Assembly: GCA_963737545.1 (NCBI GenBank)
Contig: CAVTTH010000005.1
Coordinates: forward strand, 1 to 64,000
DNA from: CAVTTH01 sp963737545
GTDB lineage: Bacteria; Verrucomicrobiota; Verrucomicrobiia; Chthoniobacterales; UBA10450
Direction: 5' to 3'
DNA length: 64,000 bases
In this document: positions 46,106 to 55,608 of the stretch, piece by piece
Position numbering within the stretch: position 1 is the stretch's first letter
Layout: each line of letters begins with the position of its first letter
The notes under the pieces: generated by a model
Seen by the model: the letters and a program-made list of their open reading frames with translations, nothing else
The model's database searches: none
What the model was told of the DNA's origin: nothing
Position numbers and translations under genes: made by a program

Positions 46106-47229
46106 GTCCGTCTCTTACCGCCAATCGGCTGGCGCACATCGATACCTTGCGGGCTCTTGCGGCCTTGATGGTGGCTTACGCACATATCTGGCAAAGATTC
46201 ATTCCGGTCGCTCGACAAGGTAGTGACACCATGGAGCAGACATGGCCCCGGTATTTGGAATTGGGAATCACCGGTGTGGTGCTCTTCTTCGCGATCAGCG
46301 GGTTCGTAATTTACGGAACCCTGCGCGGACCACGGGAAAACGCCGGGAAGCGTTTTATCATCAACCGATTCTTTCGGCTTTTCCCGGCCTATTGGGTTTC
46401 GATGGGGGCGGCGCTGATCTTCATCTGGTGGTGGCAGGGCTTGCCGATTACCGGCTCAATGGTTGCGGCCAACGCCACAATGCTGCCGACTGTTCTTGGG
46501 CAACCACAGATCATGGGCCTTTACTGGACGCTGGAAACCGAGATTGCTTTTTATCTCTCGTGCTGGCTGATCTGGCGGCTGGGCTGGCTCAATAACCCCC
46601 GCGTCCTCGTCGGGCTGGTCGTGGGAATGTCACTGGCATGGTTCCTGGTAAAAGGCGCCAAGCGGATCGGAGTAGTGCCGGAAGATATCGCAGCCGGCTG
46701 GAAAAATCTCCCGCGCCACCTCGGCATCATGTTTTGGGGTGCATATTTTCGGGTTGTCTACGACGAGACCAAGGGCTTTCGCGAATTGGTCAGGAAGAAT
46801 CAGAAGGTCTGGATCCTGGTCGCCCTGACCGCTGTGATCGTAGTGATCGGTGGTTCGCGGCAATTTCGCTTCGTTATTCACCCGAGCCGGAATTGGTTTT
46901 CGCCTTACGTGGTTTCTCCGCTGCTGTTCTGGATTTGGGTCGCATGGCTTCGGGTTCGAACCAGAGCGATTGCCTGGTTAGGGCAAATCAGCTACTCAAT
47001 TTACCTCTTTCACCTCATTGTCGCGACACCGCTGGTCTGCTGGATCGCGCTGGAAGGGAACGCGGCTTTGCGCGGTTGGCCGCGGGCGTCTTATCTTTTC
47101 GTAACGCTTCTGCTTACGATTCTGGTCAGTTCGGCGGTATATTATGCAGTCGAGCGGCCGGCGATCGCTTTGGGAAAACGATTGGCCGGACGCCGCACGG
47201 CTGACAGCGGGATTCAGGCAGCGCCCTGA
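46102..47229 (+). CDS. Membrane acyltransferase (acyltransferase-3 family)
   Basis: About 375 residues and ten helices. The family hallmarks are an N-terminal His on helix 1 (IDTLRALAALMVAYAHIW) and the block VVLFFAISGFVIYGTLRG, followed by FIINRFFRLFPAYW and the C-terminal WLGQISYSIYLFHLI. Such OafA/NodX-like enzymes add acetyl or other acyl groups to sugars of surface polysaccharides. The GTG at 46102 was taken because it overlaps the upstream stop and removes an unrelated N-terminal extension. Confidence 0.9.
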   Translation: MSPSLTANRLAHIDTLRALAALMVAYAHIWQRFIPVARQGSDTMEQTWPRYLELGITGVVLFFAISGFVIYGTLRGPRENAGKRFIINRFFRLFPAYWVSMGAALIFIWWWQGLPITGSMVAANATMLPTVLGQPQIMGLYWTLETEIAFYLSCWLIWRLGWLNNPRVLVGLVVGMSLAWFLVKGAKRIGVVPEDIAAGWKNLPRHLGIMFWGAYFRVVYDETKGFRELVRKNQKVWILVALTAVIVVIGGSRQFRFVIHPSRNWFSPYVVSPLLFWIWVAWLRVRTRAIAWLGQISYSIYLFHLIVATPLVCWIALEGNAALRGWPRASYLFVTLLLTILVSSAVYYAVERPAIALGKRLAGRRTADSGIQAAP

Positions 47230-47609
47230 TTCGGAGACGACGGCTTATCAGTGGGAGTTTTAGGCGGAGCGGCGGCGTATAGCGCTGCGTACAGCCGGTC
47301 GAGATGAATCGGTTTTGTCAGGACGGCGACAGCGCCGGATTCCTTCAGATTGTTTGTCGACGGTACTCCAGAGACCAGGATGATTCGCGCATTAGGGTTC
47401 TTCGCGAGGATGATACGGCAAGCCGTCGCCCCGTTGAGCCGCGGCATCTGATAATCCATCAGCACAACATCCGGACGGTGTCGCGCATAGGCTTGAATGG
47501 CCTCCAAACCTGATCCGACAACTTCAACCACCTCGTGCTGGCAATGGGAAACGAGCTCCGCGAGCGTCTTGCCCACGCCTTTTTGATCGTCAGCAATCAG
47601 CACCCGCAT
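47214..47609 (-). CDS. Stand-alone receiver protein (CheY-like), copy 1
   Basis: 131 residues: acidic pair Asp7-Asp8 (MRVLIADDQKG), phospho-acceptor Asp52 (VVLMDYQMPRLNG), Thr/Ser in ILVSGVP and the Lys in VLTKPI. No output domain; the C-terminus is a short Pro/Ser tail. It is close to the protein at 52935 over its whole length (VGSGLEAIQAYARHRPDVVL against VGSGFEAIQAYHRHRPDVVL). It overlaps the end of the acyltransferase gene on the opposite strand. No histidine kinase is nearby. Confidence 0.93.
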   Translation of the reverse strand: MRVLIADDQKGVGKTLAELVSHCQHEVVEVVGSGLEAIQAYARHRPDVVLMDYQMPRLNGATACRIILAKNPNARIILVSGVPSTNNLKESGAVAVLTKPIHLDRLYAALYAAAPPKTPTDKPSSPNQGAA

Positions 47610-47775
47610 ACTTCAGTTGGCAGAAGTTCCCATGCCAATCGAATATATTTGCCGCCTCGCGGTTGGAAAATGGAAAGCCGCGACTTCGTGGAGCATTCCT
47701 GAGGCCCGCAACGGTCGTGATCCGAAAGCGCACTTGCGCGGAGCGCCACATTCACGCTAGCCTCCACGGCCATTC

Positions 47776-50700
47776 ATGAAACGATCGGTACTTTCGCGAC
47801 GACTCGCCCGGACAATGCTTGTCGCACCGCTCATTCTTGCAATCTCCGCTTTCGCGCAGATCACGACCGAGCCCAGGCAGGGCATTCGAGAAAACGATCC
47901 GCGGATTCATGCACTCGTTAACGCGCGCATTATCACAGCGCCCGGCAAGACGATCGAGAAAGGGACGGTAGTGATTCGCGATGGCTTGATCGTGCAGGTC
48001 GGAGCGGATGCAAAAATTCCGCCGGAAGCGCGAGTGTGGGATCTGTCGGGCAAAACCGTCTATCCAGGATTTATCGATGCGTACAGCCGCGTCGGTCTGC
48101 CCGAGACATTACAACCCGAGCCGTTGCGGCAGGATGTCGATGCTGACGATCCGAATGCGAAACCAAAGGAAGTTCCGCGCGAGGGGGTGAAAGGAATGCA
48201 TTCCTGGAACGCGCGCGTCACCCCGGAGCGTCGCGCGGCCGATTTTCTCAGAGTCGACCCGAAGGGCACGCGCGCATTGCGTAATCTCGGTTTCTCGACC
48301 GCGCTTGTCGTTCCGGCTCGTGGAATTTTTCGGGGCTCGAGCGCGCTGGTCAATCTCCAGGACGCGGAGAGCAGCACCGCAGTGGTTTCGCCCTTAGTCG
48401 CGCAGCACGTCGCGTTTGATTTCAATCGAGGGCGCGACGCCGGTTATCCGAATTCGGAGATGGGCTGTATCGCACTCATCCGGCAAAATTTTCTCGATGC
48501 TTCGTGGTATCAGGCGGCGCAGGATTTCTATCGCAAGAACCCCGCGGCGACGGAACGTCCGGAAGCGAACGCCAGCCTGGCCGCGCTGGCCGATTTCGCG
48601 CAACGCAATCAACCGGTTGTCTTCGAAGCGGAGGATGAACTCGAATTACTGCGCGCTTTGAAAATCGCGGATGAATTCAAACTGAAGCCAATCCTTTTCG
48701 GCAATGGTTATGAATATCGCGTCCGCAAGGCGTTGAATAAGACACCGATTATTCTGCCGCTCGATTTTCCAAAAATTCCTGAGATCGAAAAACCGGAGCA
48801 AGCTCTGGAGTACGGGCTCGATGAACTCCAGCACTGGGACCGGGCGCCGAGCAATCCTGCGCTCCTGGCCGAGGCGGGGATTCCGTTCGCATTCACGACG
48901 GAAAAACTGGAGAAGATGGACAAGGAATTCTGGCCGCGCGTTCGGTTGGCGGTCCGGCGGGGATTGAGCAAAGACGCAGCCTTGGCCGCGTTAACCAGCA
49001 CGCCTGCAGAAATGTTCGGCGTGGCCGACCGGCTCGGCACGATCGCGCCTGGTCGAATTGCGAATCTGGTGGTGGCGAGTGGCGATTTGTTCTCTGATGA
49101 GGGACGGGTCCTGACGACATGGGTTGACGGACGTTATTACGATACCGATCTCGCGACGCAGCGCGATCTGCGCGGCACGTGGGAAATCACTGCCGACGGG
49201 AAAACATTGTCAATGGTGGTCGAAGGTGAGCCAGAAAAACTGGACGCAAAAATTGGAGACCAAAAGGCTGCATTTTCAGCCAAGGACGACGCTGCGCTTC
49301 TGATTGTGCCGGCCAAGCTCTTCGATAAAGGCGAAGGTTCGGTTCGTCTTGCCGGCCAAATCGCCGGCGAAGCGATTACTGGGACGGGCGACGATCCGAC
49401 GGGAACTCCGATGCGGTGGAGCGCGAAACGCACAGCGCCTTTTGTAAAGAAGCCAGACGAAAAACCGTCGCCGTTGGATAAACCGATGGATTTTGCCGAG
49501 ACATTTCCGGCGGGTGCTTTCGGCCGGGTCGCGCTGCCCGAACAACCAGCTTCTGTTCTGATTCAAGGCGCAACCGTTTGGACATCCGGCCCACAGGGCA
49601 CATTGCAGAACGCCGACCTGCTTGTGACCGGCGGAAAAATCTCTGCGGTTGGGCCGGGTCTAAAAGCTCCCAATGGCGCGACCATCGTTGATGGCAAAGG
49701 ATTGCACGTCACGCCGGGGATCATTGATTGCCATTCGCACACCGCGATCAGTAAAGGGGTAAATGAAGGAAGCAACGCAGTTACGTGCGAGGTGCGCATT
49801 GGCGACGTCATCGACGCGACGGATATCGATCTTTATCGTGAATTGGCCGGTGGCGTGACGGTTGCCAATGTTTTGCATGGCTCGGCCAATCCGATCGGCG
49901 GACAGAATCAGGTGATCAAGTTCCGCTGGGGTGCATTGCCGGAGGAATTAAAGTTCGCGGGCGCGATGCCGGGAGTGAAATTCGCACTCGGCGAGAATGT
50001 GAAACAGTCGAACTGGGGCGACAGATTTACGAAGCGTTATCCGCAAACGCGCATGGGGGTGGAGCAAATCATGCGCGATCGTTTCCGGGCGGCGCTCGAA
50101 TATGATGCGGCGCAAAAGAAAAAGAATGGCCCGCCGCCGCGGCGCGATCTGCAACTCGAAGCGCTCCTCGAGGTTATTCAGGGCAAACGCATCATTCATT
50201 GCCACTCGTATCGGCAGGACGAAGTGCTCGCGCTGCTGAAACTGGCGGAGGAGTTCAAGATCCGGATCGGCACGCTGCAGCACATTTTCGAGGGTTACAA
50301 AGTCGCTAACGAGATCGCGAAAGCAGGCGTCGGCGCATCTACTTTCGCTGACTGGTGGGCCTACAAGTTTGAAGTTTACGACGCCATTCCGGAGAACGCC
50401 GCGTTGATGACCGGGCAGGGCGTTTTGACTTCGGTCAATTCAGATAGCGCAGACTTGGCGCGCCGGCTGAATACCGAGGCGGGAAAATCGACGAAATACG
50501 GGAATATGTCGCCCGACGACGCGCTCAAACTCGTTACCATCAATTCTGCGAAACAATTGCGCATCGACAATAAGGTCGGGTCGCTCGAGCCGGGAAAGGA
50601 TGCTGATTTTGTTATCTGGAGCGGACCGCCGCTGTCGAACTACACGCACGCCAATCAAACCTGGATCGACGGGCGAAAGTATTTCGATCGTCGCGAAGAC

Positions 50701-50925
50701 GCCGAAGCGCGCAAGACTCTGGCCACGCAACGCGAAGCGCTTGTGCAAAAAGCGCTGACTGAGCGTTTGAAAGAGTTGGCCAAGCCCAAAGAAGAAGGCG
50801 GCAAAGACAAGAAGCCTGACGAGAAACCTGCGAAGGTGGTGCGCGAGGATTTGCTTCGCGCGCACGAACTCAGTGGTTTGTACGGCGACGGCAGGGACAA
50901 ACATAATTGTCAGGAGGAGGACTGA
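47776..50925 (+). CDS. Exported tandem amidohydrolase-family protein
   Basis: 1049 residues with a signal peptide (LVAPLILAISAFAQ) and two imidazolonepropionase-like units. In unit 1 (about 40-480) the metal motif is lost (GFIDAYSRVG in place of HxH), and later ligand positions have Glu. Unit 2 (about 590-1000) is complete: DCHSHTAI, HCHSYRQ, LQHIFEG and VNSDSAD. The C-terminus is a Lys/Glu-rich tail. Only unit 2 should be catalytic; unit 1 may be structural. Substrates are unknown, perhaps cyclic peptides or Xaa-Pro-type amides in the periplasm. The gene is followed at 4 bases by a second amidohydrolase-like gene. Confidence 0.9.
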   Translation: MKRSVLSRRLARTMLVAPLILAISAFAQITTEPRQGIRENDPRIHALVNARIITAPGKTIEKGTVVIRDGLIVQVGADAKIPPEARVWDLSGKTVYPGFIDAYSRVGLPETLQPEPLRQDVDADDPNAKPKEVPREGVKGMHSWNARVTPERRAADFLRVDPKGTRALRNLGFSTALVVPARGIFRGSSALVNLQDAESSTAVVSPLVAQHVAFDFNRGRDAGYPNSEMGCIALIRQNFLDASWYQAAQDFYRKNPAATERPEANASLAALADFAQRNQPVVFEAEDELELLRALKIADEFKLKPILFGNGYEYRVRKALNKTPIILPLDFPKIPEIEKPEQALEYGLDELQHWDRAPSNPALLAEAGIPFAFTTEKLEKMDKEFWPRVRLAVRRGLSKDAALAALTSTPAEMFGVADRLGTIAPGRIANLVVASGDLFSDEGRVLTTWVDGRYYDTDLATQRDLRGTWEITADGKTLSMVVEGEPEKLDAKIGDQKAAFSAKDDAALLIVPAKLFDKGEGSVRLAGQIAGEAITGTGDDPTGTPMRWSAKRTAPFVKKPDEKPSPLDKPMDFAETFPAGAFGRVALPEQPASVLIQGATVWTSGPQGTLQNADLLVTGGKISAVGPGLKAPNGATIVDGKGLHVTPGIIDCHSHTAISKGVNEGSNAVTCEVRIGDVIDATDIDLYRELAGGVTVANVLHGSANPIGGQNQVIKFRWGALPEELKFAGAMPGVKFALGENVKQSNWGDRFTKRYPQTRMGVEQIMRDRFRAALEYDAAQKKKNGPPPRRDLQLEALLEVIQGKRIIHCHSYRQDEVLALLKLAEEFKIRIGTLQHIFEGYKVANEIAKAGVGASTFADWWAYKFEVYDAIPENAALMTGQGVLTSVNSDSADLARRLNTEAGKSTKYGNMSPDDALKLVTINSAKQLRIDNKVGSLEPGKDADFVIWSGPPLSNYTHANQTWIDGRKYFDRREDAEARKTLATQREALVQKALTERLKELAKPKEEGGKDKKPDEKPAKVVREDLLRAHELSGLYGDGRDKHNCQEED

Positions 50926-50928
50926 GCC

Positions 50929-52278
50929 GTGTCTGCTTCGATGAATCGAGCGCGTCGCTTCTGGCTTTCCACTGCAATTATTCTTGTCGTTGCACGCGCT
51001 CTCGCGTCCGACGAAATCCCCGCGCCGCCTCAGAGTAAACCGATCGCACTGAAAGGCGCGACCATTCATCCAGTGAGTGGACCGGACATCGCGGCAGGTA
51101 CAATTGTCTTCGAGAAGGGGAAGATTACCGCGCTTGGAAACGATGTCCCGATCCCGAACGGCGCAGATGTAATCGACGTTACCGGGAAACATGTTTATCC
51201 CGGATTGATCAGCGCGAACACGGTTTTGGGTTTGACCGAGATCAGCGCGGTCCGCGCGACTCTCGATTTTGCTGAATCCGGCGAGATAAATCCGAACGTC
51301 CGCAGCGCGACCAGCATCAATCCAGACAGCGAATTGATCCCGGTGGCTCGCGCGAATGGATTGCTCACGGTCCTCGCAGTACCGGAAGGTGGAATTATTT
51401 CCGGTCAATCCGCAGTCCTGCGCATGGACGGATGGACGCCGGAAGAAATGACGGTGCGTTCGCCGGCGGCGATGCATTTGCGATGGCCCAACCTAACGAT
51501 TGATCGCGATCCACGGGCGCCGAAATCGGTGGAAGATCAACAAAAGGAGATCGACAAGGCGCAGAAGCGGATCCGCGATACCTTTCAAACCGCGCGGGCA
51601 TACTGGCAGGCGCGGAAGAGCCCGGCGCCACCCGCTGACTTCAAGTCCGACTTGCGATGGGAGGCGTTGATGCCCGTTTTCGATGGCAAGATGCTGTTAT
51701 TTGTTCATGCGGAAACGCTGGCGCAAATAGAGGCAGCCCTGGCTTGGGCGAGGGACGCGCAGCTGAAAATTGTTCTCGTAGGTGGCGGCGATGCGTGGCG
51801 CGTCGCTTCGCAACTTAAGGAAAGCGATACGCCGGTGATCATCGCGCGTTCGACTGCCTTGCCGTTGCGCCGCGATGAAGGTTACGACAGCGCGTTCAGC
51901 AACGCCGCAAAGTTACGCGAAGCCGGCGTCCGTTTCTGCATCGCTACGGATGGTCGCCACTCAGAGGCAGCACACGATCGGAATCTGCCGTACGAAGCTT
52001 CGATGGCGTCCGCCTATGGTTTGCCGAGAGATGAGGCAATCAAGGCGGTCACGCTTTACCCCGCGCAGATTCTTGGCGTCGCTGATCAGCTGGGTTCCCT
52101 GGAGACGGGCAAGGCGGCGACGCTCATGGTAACGAACGGCGATCCACTGGATTTTCCCACCCACGTGGAAGCGGCCTATATCGACGGCCGCAAGATCGAT
52201 CTCAGTAATCGACAGACGCGATTGCGCGACAAGTATCGCGAAAAATACAAACGTGGGCAGGCGACTGGTTCTAATTAG
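50929..52278 (+). CDS. Exported amidohydrolase-like protein lacking the HxH metal motif
   Basis: About 449 residues. The GTG start is supported by AGGAGG twelve bases before it. A signal peptide is present (FWLSTAIILVVARALAS), then an amidohydrolase barrel (KHVYPGLISANTVLGL, where HxH is expected). Later parts keep LLFVHAET and FCIATDGRHSEAAH, so one His and the last Asp remain. It resembles unit 1 of the upstream protein more than unit 2. It may form a complex with the upstream protein as a non-catalytic partner. Operon with it. Confidence 0.87.
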   Translation: MSASMNRARRFWLSTAIILVVARALASDEIPAPPQSKPIALKGATIHPVSGPDIAAGTIVFEKGKITALGNDVPIPNGADVIDVTGKHVYPGLISANTVLGLTEISAVRATLDFAESGEINPNVRSATSINPDSELIPVARANGLLTVLAVPEGGIISGQSAVLRMDGWTPEEMTVRSPAAMHLRWPNLTIDRDPRAPKSVEDQQKEIDKAQKRIRDTFQTARAYWQARKSPAPPADFKSDLRWEALMPVFDGKMLLFVHAETLAQIEAALAWARDAQLKIVLVGGGDAWRVASQLKESDTPVIIARSTALPLRRDEGYDSAFSNAAKLREAGVRFCIATDGRHSEAAHDRNLPYEASMASAYGLPRDEAIKAVTLYPAQILGVADQLGSLETGKAATLMVTNGDPLDFPTHVEAAYIDGRKIDLSNRQTRLRDKYREKYKRGQATGSN

Positions 52279-52313
52279 GTCCGGCTGAGTCTAACTTCGA
52301 AGACTGCTGCTAC

Positions 52314-52844
52314 CTACGGCCGTATTTCCTTGTCGCCCGCGTCCCGAGTCTCTTCGCCAAGGAGATTGCCAACGGTGCGCCGCTCCGTCAGCGGTTCGAG
52401 CGATTCGACGAATTTGCGAAATCGCGCTGAGAATACTTCAGGCCGGCGTCGCATATAATAGGCGAGTCCCGGCGTTCCGACATAATGCCACGCCAGACCT
52501 CGCCACCCTTGCCAGAGTTGTTCATCCATCAGGCCGTAAATGTAATGAAAATGAATTGTCTCGATCGCTTTCAGAAATTGGTAGGCCGCATGAAAGAAGC
52601 GGGCCTGCTCTTCGGCGGAAAGAGATCCCAAATCTTCCAGTCCACACCGCCAAATGCGAGCCAGGTCGGCATTCTCTGAAAAGGTCTTCGTGACATCGCG
52701 GAGGGCAGTTGCGGCAGCATCCTGCGCGGCAAGTTTCGCCACGCGTGTGCTGCGGTGTACTTGAACGCCAAGATACAGGACCGAGAGAACGACGGCGACG
52801 GAGCTGACTAACTGAGAGCCGGCGTTGATCGCTTCCCAATTCAT
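52314..52844 (-). CDS. Single-pass membrane protein, conserved unknown
   Basis: 176 residues. One N-terminal helix (AGSQLVSSVAVVLSVLYLGV) is followed by a soluble helical domain (THRVAKL-like basic patch, DLARIWRCGLEDLGSLSAEE, FFHAAYQFLKAIETIHFHY). Proteins with this layout are widespread but have no known role. It is convergent to the amidohydrolase gene. Confidence 0.8.
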   Translation of the reverse strand: MNWEAINAGSQLVSSVAVVLSVLYLGVQVHRSTRVAKLAAQDAAATALRDVTKTFSENADLARIWRCGLEDLGSLSAEEQARFFHAAYQFLKAIETIHFHYIYGLMDEQLWQGWRGLAWHYVGTPGLAYYMRRRPEVFSARFRKFVESLEPLTERRTVGNLLGEETRDAGDKEIRP

Positions 52845-52934
52845 CGTCAGCTGAACTGATCGGACTAACGGTAACGCACAGCAAGATCATTCGCTGGCAT
52901 CAGGTAATTCGGGCCGATCCTGGCAGGAATCCGA

Positions 52935-53285
52935 CTAAGAACGATTCTGTGTGTTTAGCAAATTCCCCAACTGATCCAGGTCGATCGGTTTTGAAAGCAC
53001 CGCGATCGCTCCGGCATGGGAAAGATCCTGACTTCGGGCTGCGCCGGAAACGAGGATGACACTCGCTGCGGGGTCGAAAGAGAGAATGTTGCGGCAGGCG
53101 GTCGCCCCATTTAGCCGCGGCATATAGTAGTCCATCAGGACGACATCAGGGCGATGTCGGTGATAGGCCTGAATCGCCTCGAAACCGGAGCCGACGACTT
53201 CAACCACCTCGTGATTACACTCCCGGACGAGAGCCGCGAGCGAGGTGCCGACGCCTCTTTCGTCGTCGGCAATCAGCACGCGCAT
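52935..53285 (-). CDS. Stand-alone receiver protein (CheY-like), copy 2
   Basis: 116 residues: Asp7-Asp8, phospho-acceptor Asp52 (VVLMDYYMPRLNG), ILVSGA and Lys in VLSKPI. It is a paralogue of the protein at 47214; the two share nearly identical first halves and diverge after about residue 70. No output domain. The pair flanks the amidohydrolase genes on both sides, both on the minus strand. Confidence 0.93.
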   Translation of the reverse strand: MRVLIADDERGVGTSLAALVRECNHEVVEVVGSGFEAIQAYHRHRPDVVLMDYYMPRLNGATACRNILSFDPAASVILVSGAARSQDLSHAGAIAVLSKPIDLDQLGNLLNTQNRS

Positions 53286-53373
53286 GATCTCTTTTGCAGA
53301 AGTTTTCGTGCCACCGCGCGGTCCAAATACTCAGCAAGAGGGGAAGTACAGAGATCACTTGCGATTGGGTGAT

Positions 53374-54219
53374 TCAGCCGTCGGTTTTCAACAGCTCGGG
53401 GGCAACCTGCTGATTGGTGAAAAGTAGATTCAGCCGCTCACTTCTGCGCAATGGCATGTCGCGCAGCAAATCAGCCCAACTCCCGATCGCCAGCGTGTTC
53501 TCAAAGTCGCCGCAAACGTACATGTGGGACCAATGGGGCGCCAACGCTGCAATGAAGCTATGGCGATTTTCGCCCAACTCGGCGAGGTGGTCGGGGCAGA
53601 ATTCGGTGTAAAGATACGTTAGGCGCGACATGATATCGCCCATCCCTCGCAGGGCATGAGCCTCTGCCCCCTCAATATCCATGACGATAAGGTCGATTCT
53701 GGCCTCGTTACGGAGGTGCTGGTTCAGTGTCACCATCGGCACTCGCGTCCCCCGAGTATCGCCAGGATCGATCGAGCTGTGACCGGTATTTCTTTTGTCG
53801 TGCCGGATAGCGACTTCCACTCGATCGCGATCGCCCACAGCCAGGTTGTGAATTGTCGCGTTCGAAATGCGGTTCAGTCGCAGGTTGTAGTCCAAGTAGC
53901 GGAAATTGCTCGGATCGGCTTCGTAGGCGATCACCCGGCCGGATCGAGCGGCCAATGGCACCAACAAGGTCCCGATATGCGCGCCGACGAAGCAGACCAG
54001 GCTGTCTTTGCCGATCAATCGCGAGAGAAACTGGACGGCATGAAGTCCGTACGAACCCCGCCTGAGCAAGGCCCGTGTCGTCCACCAATCCTGCGGATCC
54101 ACCGCAAAGACGCCTTGAGGAGTCTCAGCCAGATAGCCGACCCCGTACTTGCCGAGGGCTTTCATCTTGAAGTAACCCCGGAGCCGACGCGTCAGCCGCA
54201 ACCGTAATGGTTCGTTCAT
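53374..54219 (-). CDS. FkbM-family methyltransferase
   Basis: 281 residues. The SAM-binding motifs are LVCFVGAHIGTLLVPLAARS, VIAYEADPSNFRYLDYNL (FkbM-type motif) and LIVMDIEGAEAHALRGM. FkbM methyltransferases usually methylate hydroxyls of sugars or polyketides. An acceptor is not evident from the neighbours. The motif FVGAHIG has Ala-His where most family members have Asn or similar residues, but the fold looks complete. Confidence 0.88.
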   Translation of the reverse strand: MNEPLRLRLTRRLRGYFKMKALGKYGVGYLAETPQGVFAVDPQDWWTTRALLRRGSYGLHAVQFLSRLIGKDSLVCFVGAHIGTLLVPLAARSGRVIAYEADPSNFRYLDYNLRLNRISNATIHNLAVGDRDRVEVAIRHDKRNTGHSSIDPGDTRGTRVPMVTLNQHLRNEARIDLIVMDIEGAEAHALRGMGDIMSRLTYLYTEFCPDHLAELGENRHSFIAALAPHWSHMYVCGDFENTLAIGSWADLLRDMPLRRSERLNLLFTNQQVAPELLKTDG

Positions 54220-54385
54220 CTGCGGTGTTCGGCTGTCTTGACGCCAGGTGACTCCGCTTGCGGATGTTTGTCACGATACGCTTTCGCAAGCACTCCGAGA
54301 ATGAATGCGAGGAACACGAAGCAGATTACTCTCTTCTCCTGCGCGGTCAGGACAAAGCGGAATCGATTTCTTTGACCGTAGCGGT

Positions 54386-54721
54386 TCACATTTGTTTCCG
54401 TGACCGAACATGGAGCGACCGGTACTTGCGGCGAATGTTCGCATCGTAGAATCGGGCTTTGGATTCAGCCGCAAGGAGACGGCGATAGAGCGACGCGGGC
54501 ACGTCGAGGTAACGATAAATCGCTCCGTTCACAAACTCGATTTCCAAAGCGCGGAGGCGTTTGCTGTAACCGATGGCAACGATGGCGCTGGATCGAACAG
54601 GTTCGCGCTTGATGTGGGAGACAATCTCTGTGGAATCGCGCGACGTCGGAGGATCGCCGGCAACTGTCGTTGCAAACAGCAGCATGCTGCCAAACAGCAG
54701 AAGTGGGGAACGCCGCCGCAT
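54386..54721 (-). CDS. KTSC-domain protein with signal peptide
   Basis: 111 residues. The first ~22 form a signal peptide (LLLFGSMLLFATTVAG). The KTSC domain follows (about 42-100): SSAIVAIGYSKRLRALEIEF, then NGAIYRYLDVPASLYRRLL and FYDANIRRKYRS. The domain is usually found in cytoplasmic proteins or fused to lysyl-tRNA synthetase, and its role is not settled. The exported version is less usual. Confidence 0.82.
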   Translation of the reverse strand: MRRRSPLLLFGSMLLFATTVAGDPPTSRDSTEIVSHIKREPVRSSAIVAIGYSKRLRALEIEFVNGAIYRYLDVPASLYRRLLAAESKARFYDANIRRKYRSLHVRSRKQM

Positions 54722-54834
54722 GAGAGGGCCCTTTTTGTAGCAAGCTTCTCTGCTGAGGTCGAGCGGTGACTTTCCGTGGCGGCGTCCTACTTTGAAATGT
54801 CGAATTAGGTCGAATCGGCCCGAATTAGCCTGTC

Positions 54835-55449
54835 CTAATGTGATCTAGTCTTCACAGGCGTTGGAACGATGGTAACCGTGAACTGGTTTGCCGTGACGCC
54901 ATGGTCATTGAAGTTGGCATCGGCAACGATGGTGCGGGGATCAAGGAAGATGTGGTAAACTCCGGGCGGCAGCGAAGCGCTATACGAGAGGATGATGGTG
55001 GAAATAAAGTAGCTGCCAGGTGGAAGCGGCTTATTGGGGTTGGCAACGACACAGCCCAGATCGTGATCGTTCACCGGATCCAAACATGTGCCTGGCGGCG
55101 GATTGATCGGACTTGCGGGTTCAGGTTGGAGTAAGCAATCACTAAAGGGTGAACCATCGGTCTGACGCCCGGAGATGCAGAAGAATCCGCTCCCGTCGTT
55201 CGACTGTAAAAAGTACGTCATGCCGACCCATGAGAACGTCGTCGTGACGTTGATATCGAACGTGAAGAACCCCCCACCAACGGGAAGAGTGATGCCGGGA
55301 AGACCGCCGTTGAGAATGGTTGCGGTGGCGTTCTGTGAAGCTGCTCTTTCGCTTGCAAGAAGCGGGAAGACGGCCAGGGCAACGACGAGGTAGACTCTGC
55401 GGGCCTGGGCGGTCCCGAATTGGAATTTCGCGTTCGTTTTCATACTCAT
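54835..55449 (-). CDS. Exported protein of unknown function
   Basis: 204 residues with a signal peptide (YLVVALAVFPLLASERAA) and a mature part rich in Gly, Pro and beta-strand patterns (VGGGFFTFDINVTTTFSWVG, LPPGSYFISTIILSYSASLP). Four cysteines (FFCISG, DCLL, GTCL, LGCVV) suggest disulfides. No family recognised. Confidence 0.65.
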   Translation of the reverse strand: MSMKTNAKFQFGTAQARRVYLVVALAVFPLLASERAASQNATATILNGGLPGITLPVGGGFFTFDINVTTTFSWVGMTYFLQSNDGSGFFCISGRQTDGSPFSDCLLQPEPASPINPPPGTCLDPVNDHDLGCVVANPNKPLPPGSYFISTIILSYSASLPPGVYHIFLDPRTIVADANFNDHGVTANQFTVTIVPTPVKTRSH

Positions 55450-55608
55450 GCAGTCCGTTTGGATTGTGCCTGCGGATGCCGGAGTAATTCAATATATCCC
55501 TACCAGACCGAATTGCTCGAAAAGATTTATTCGTGCGCAATGAGGACGCTACTCTTTCCGATTTTGTGACACGGCCAACCGGCGCCGCGTTGACGAAGAG
55601 AAGAAACG

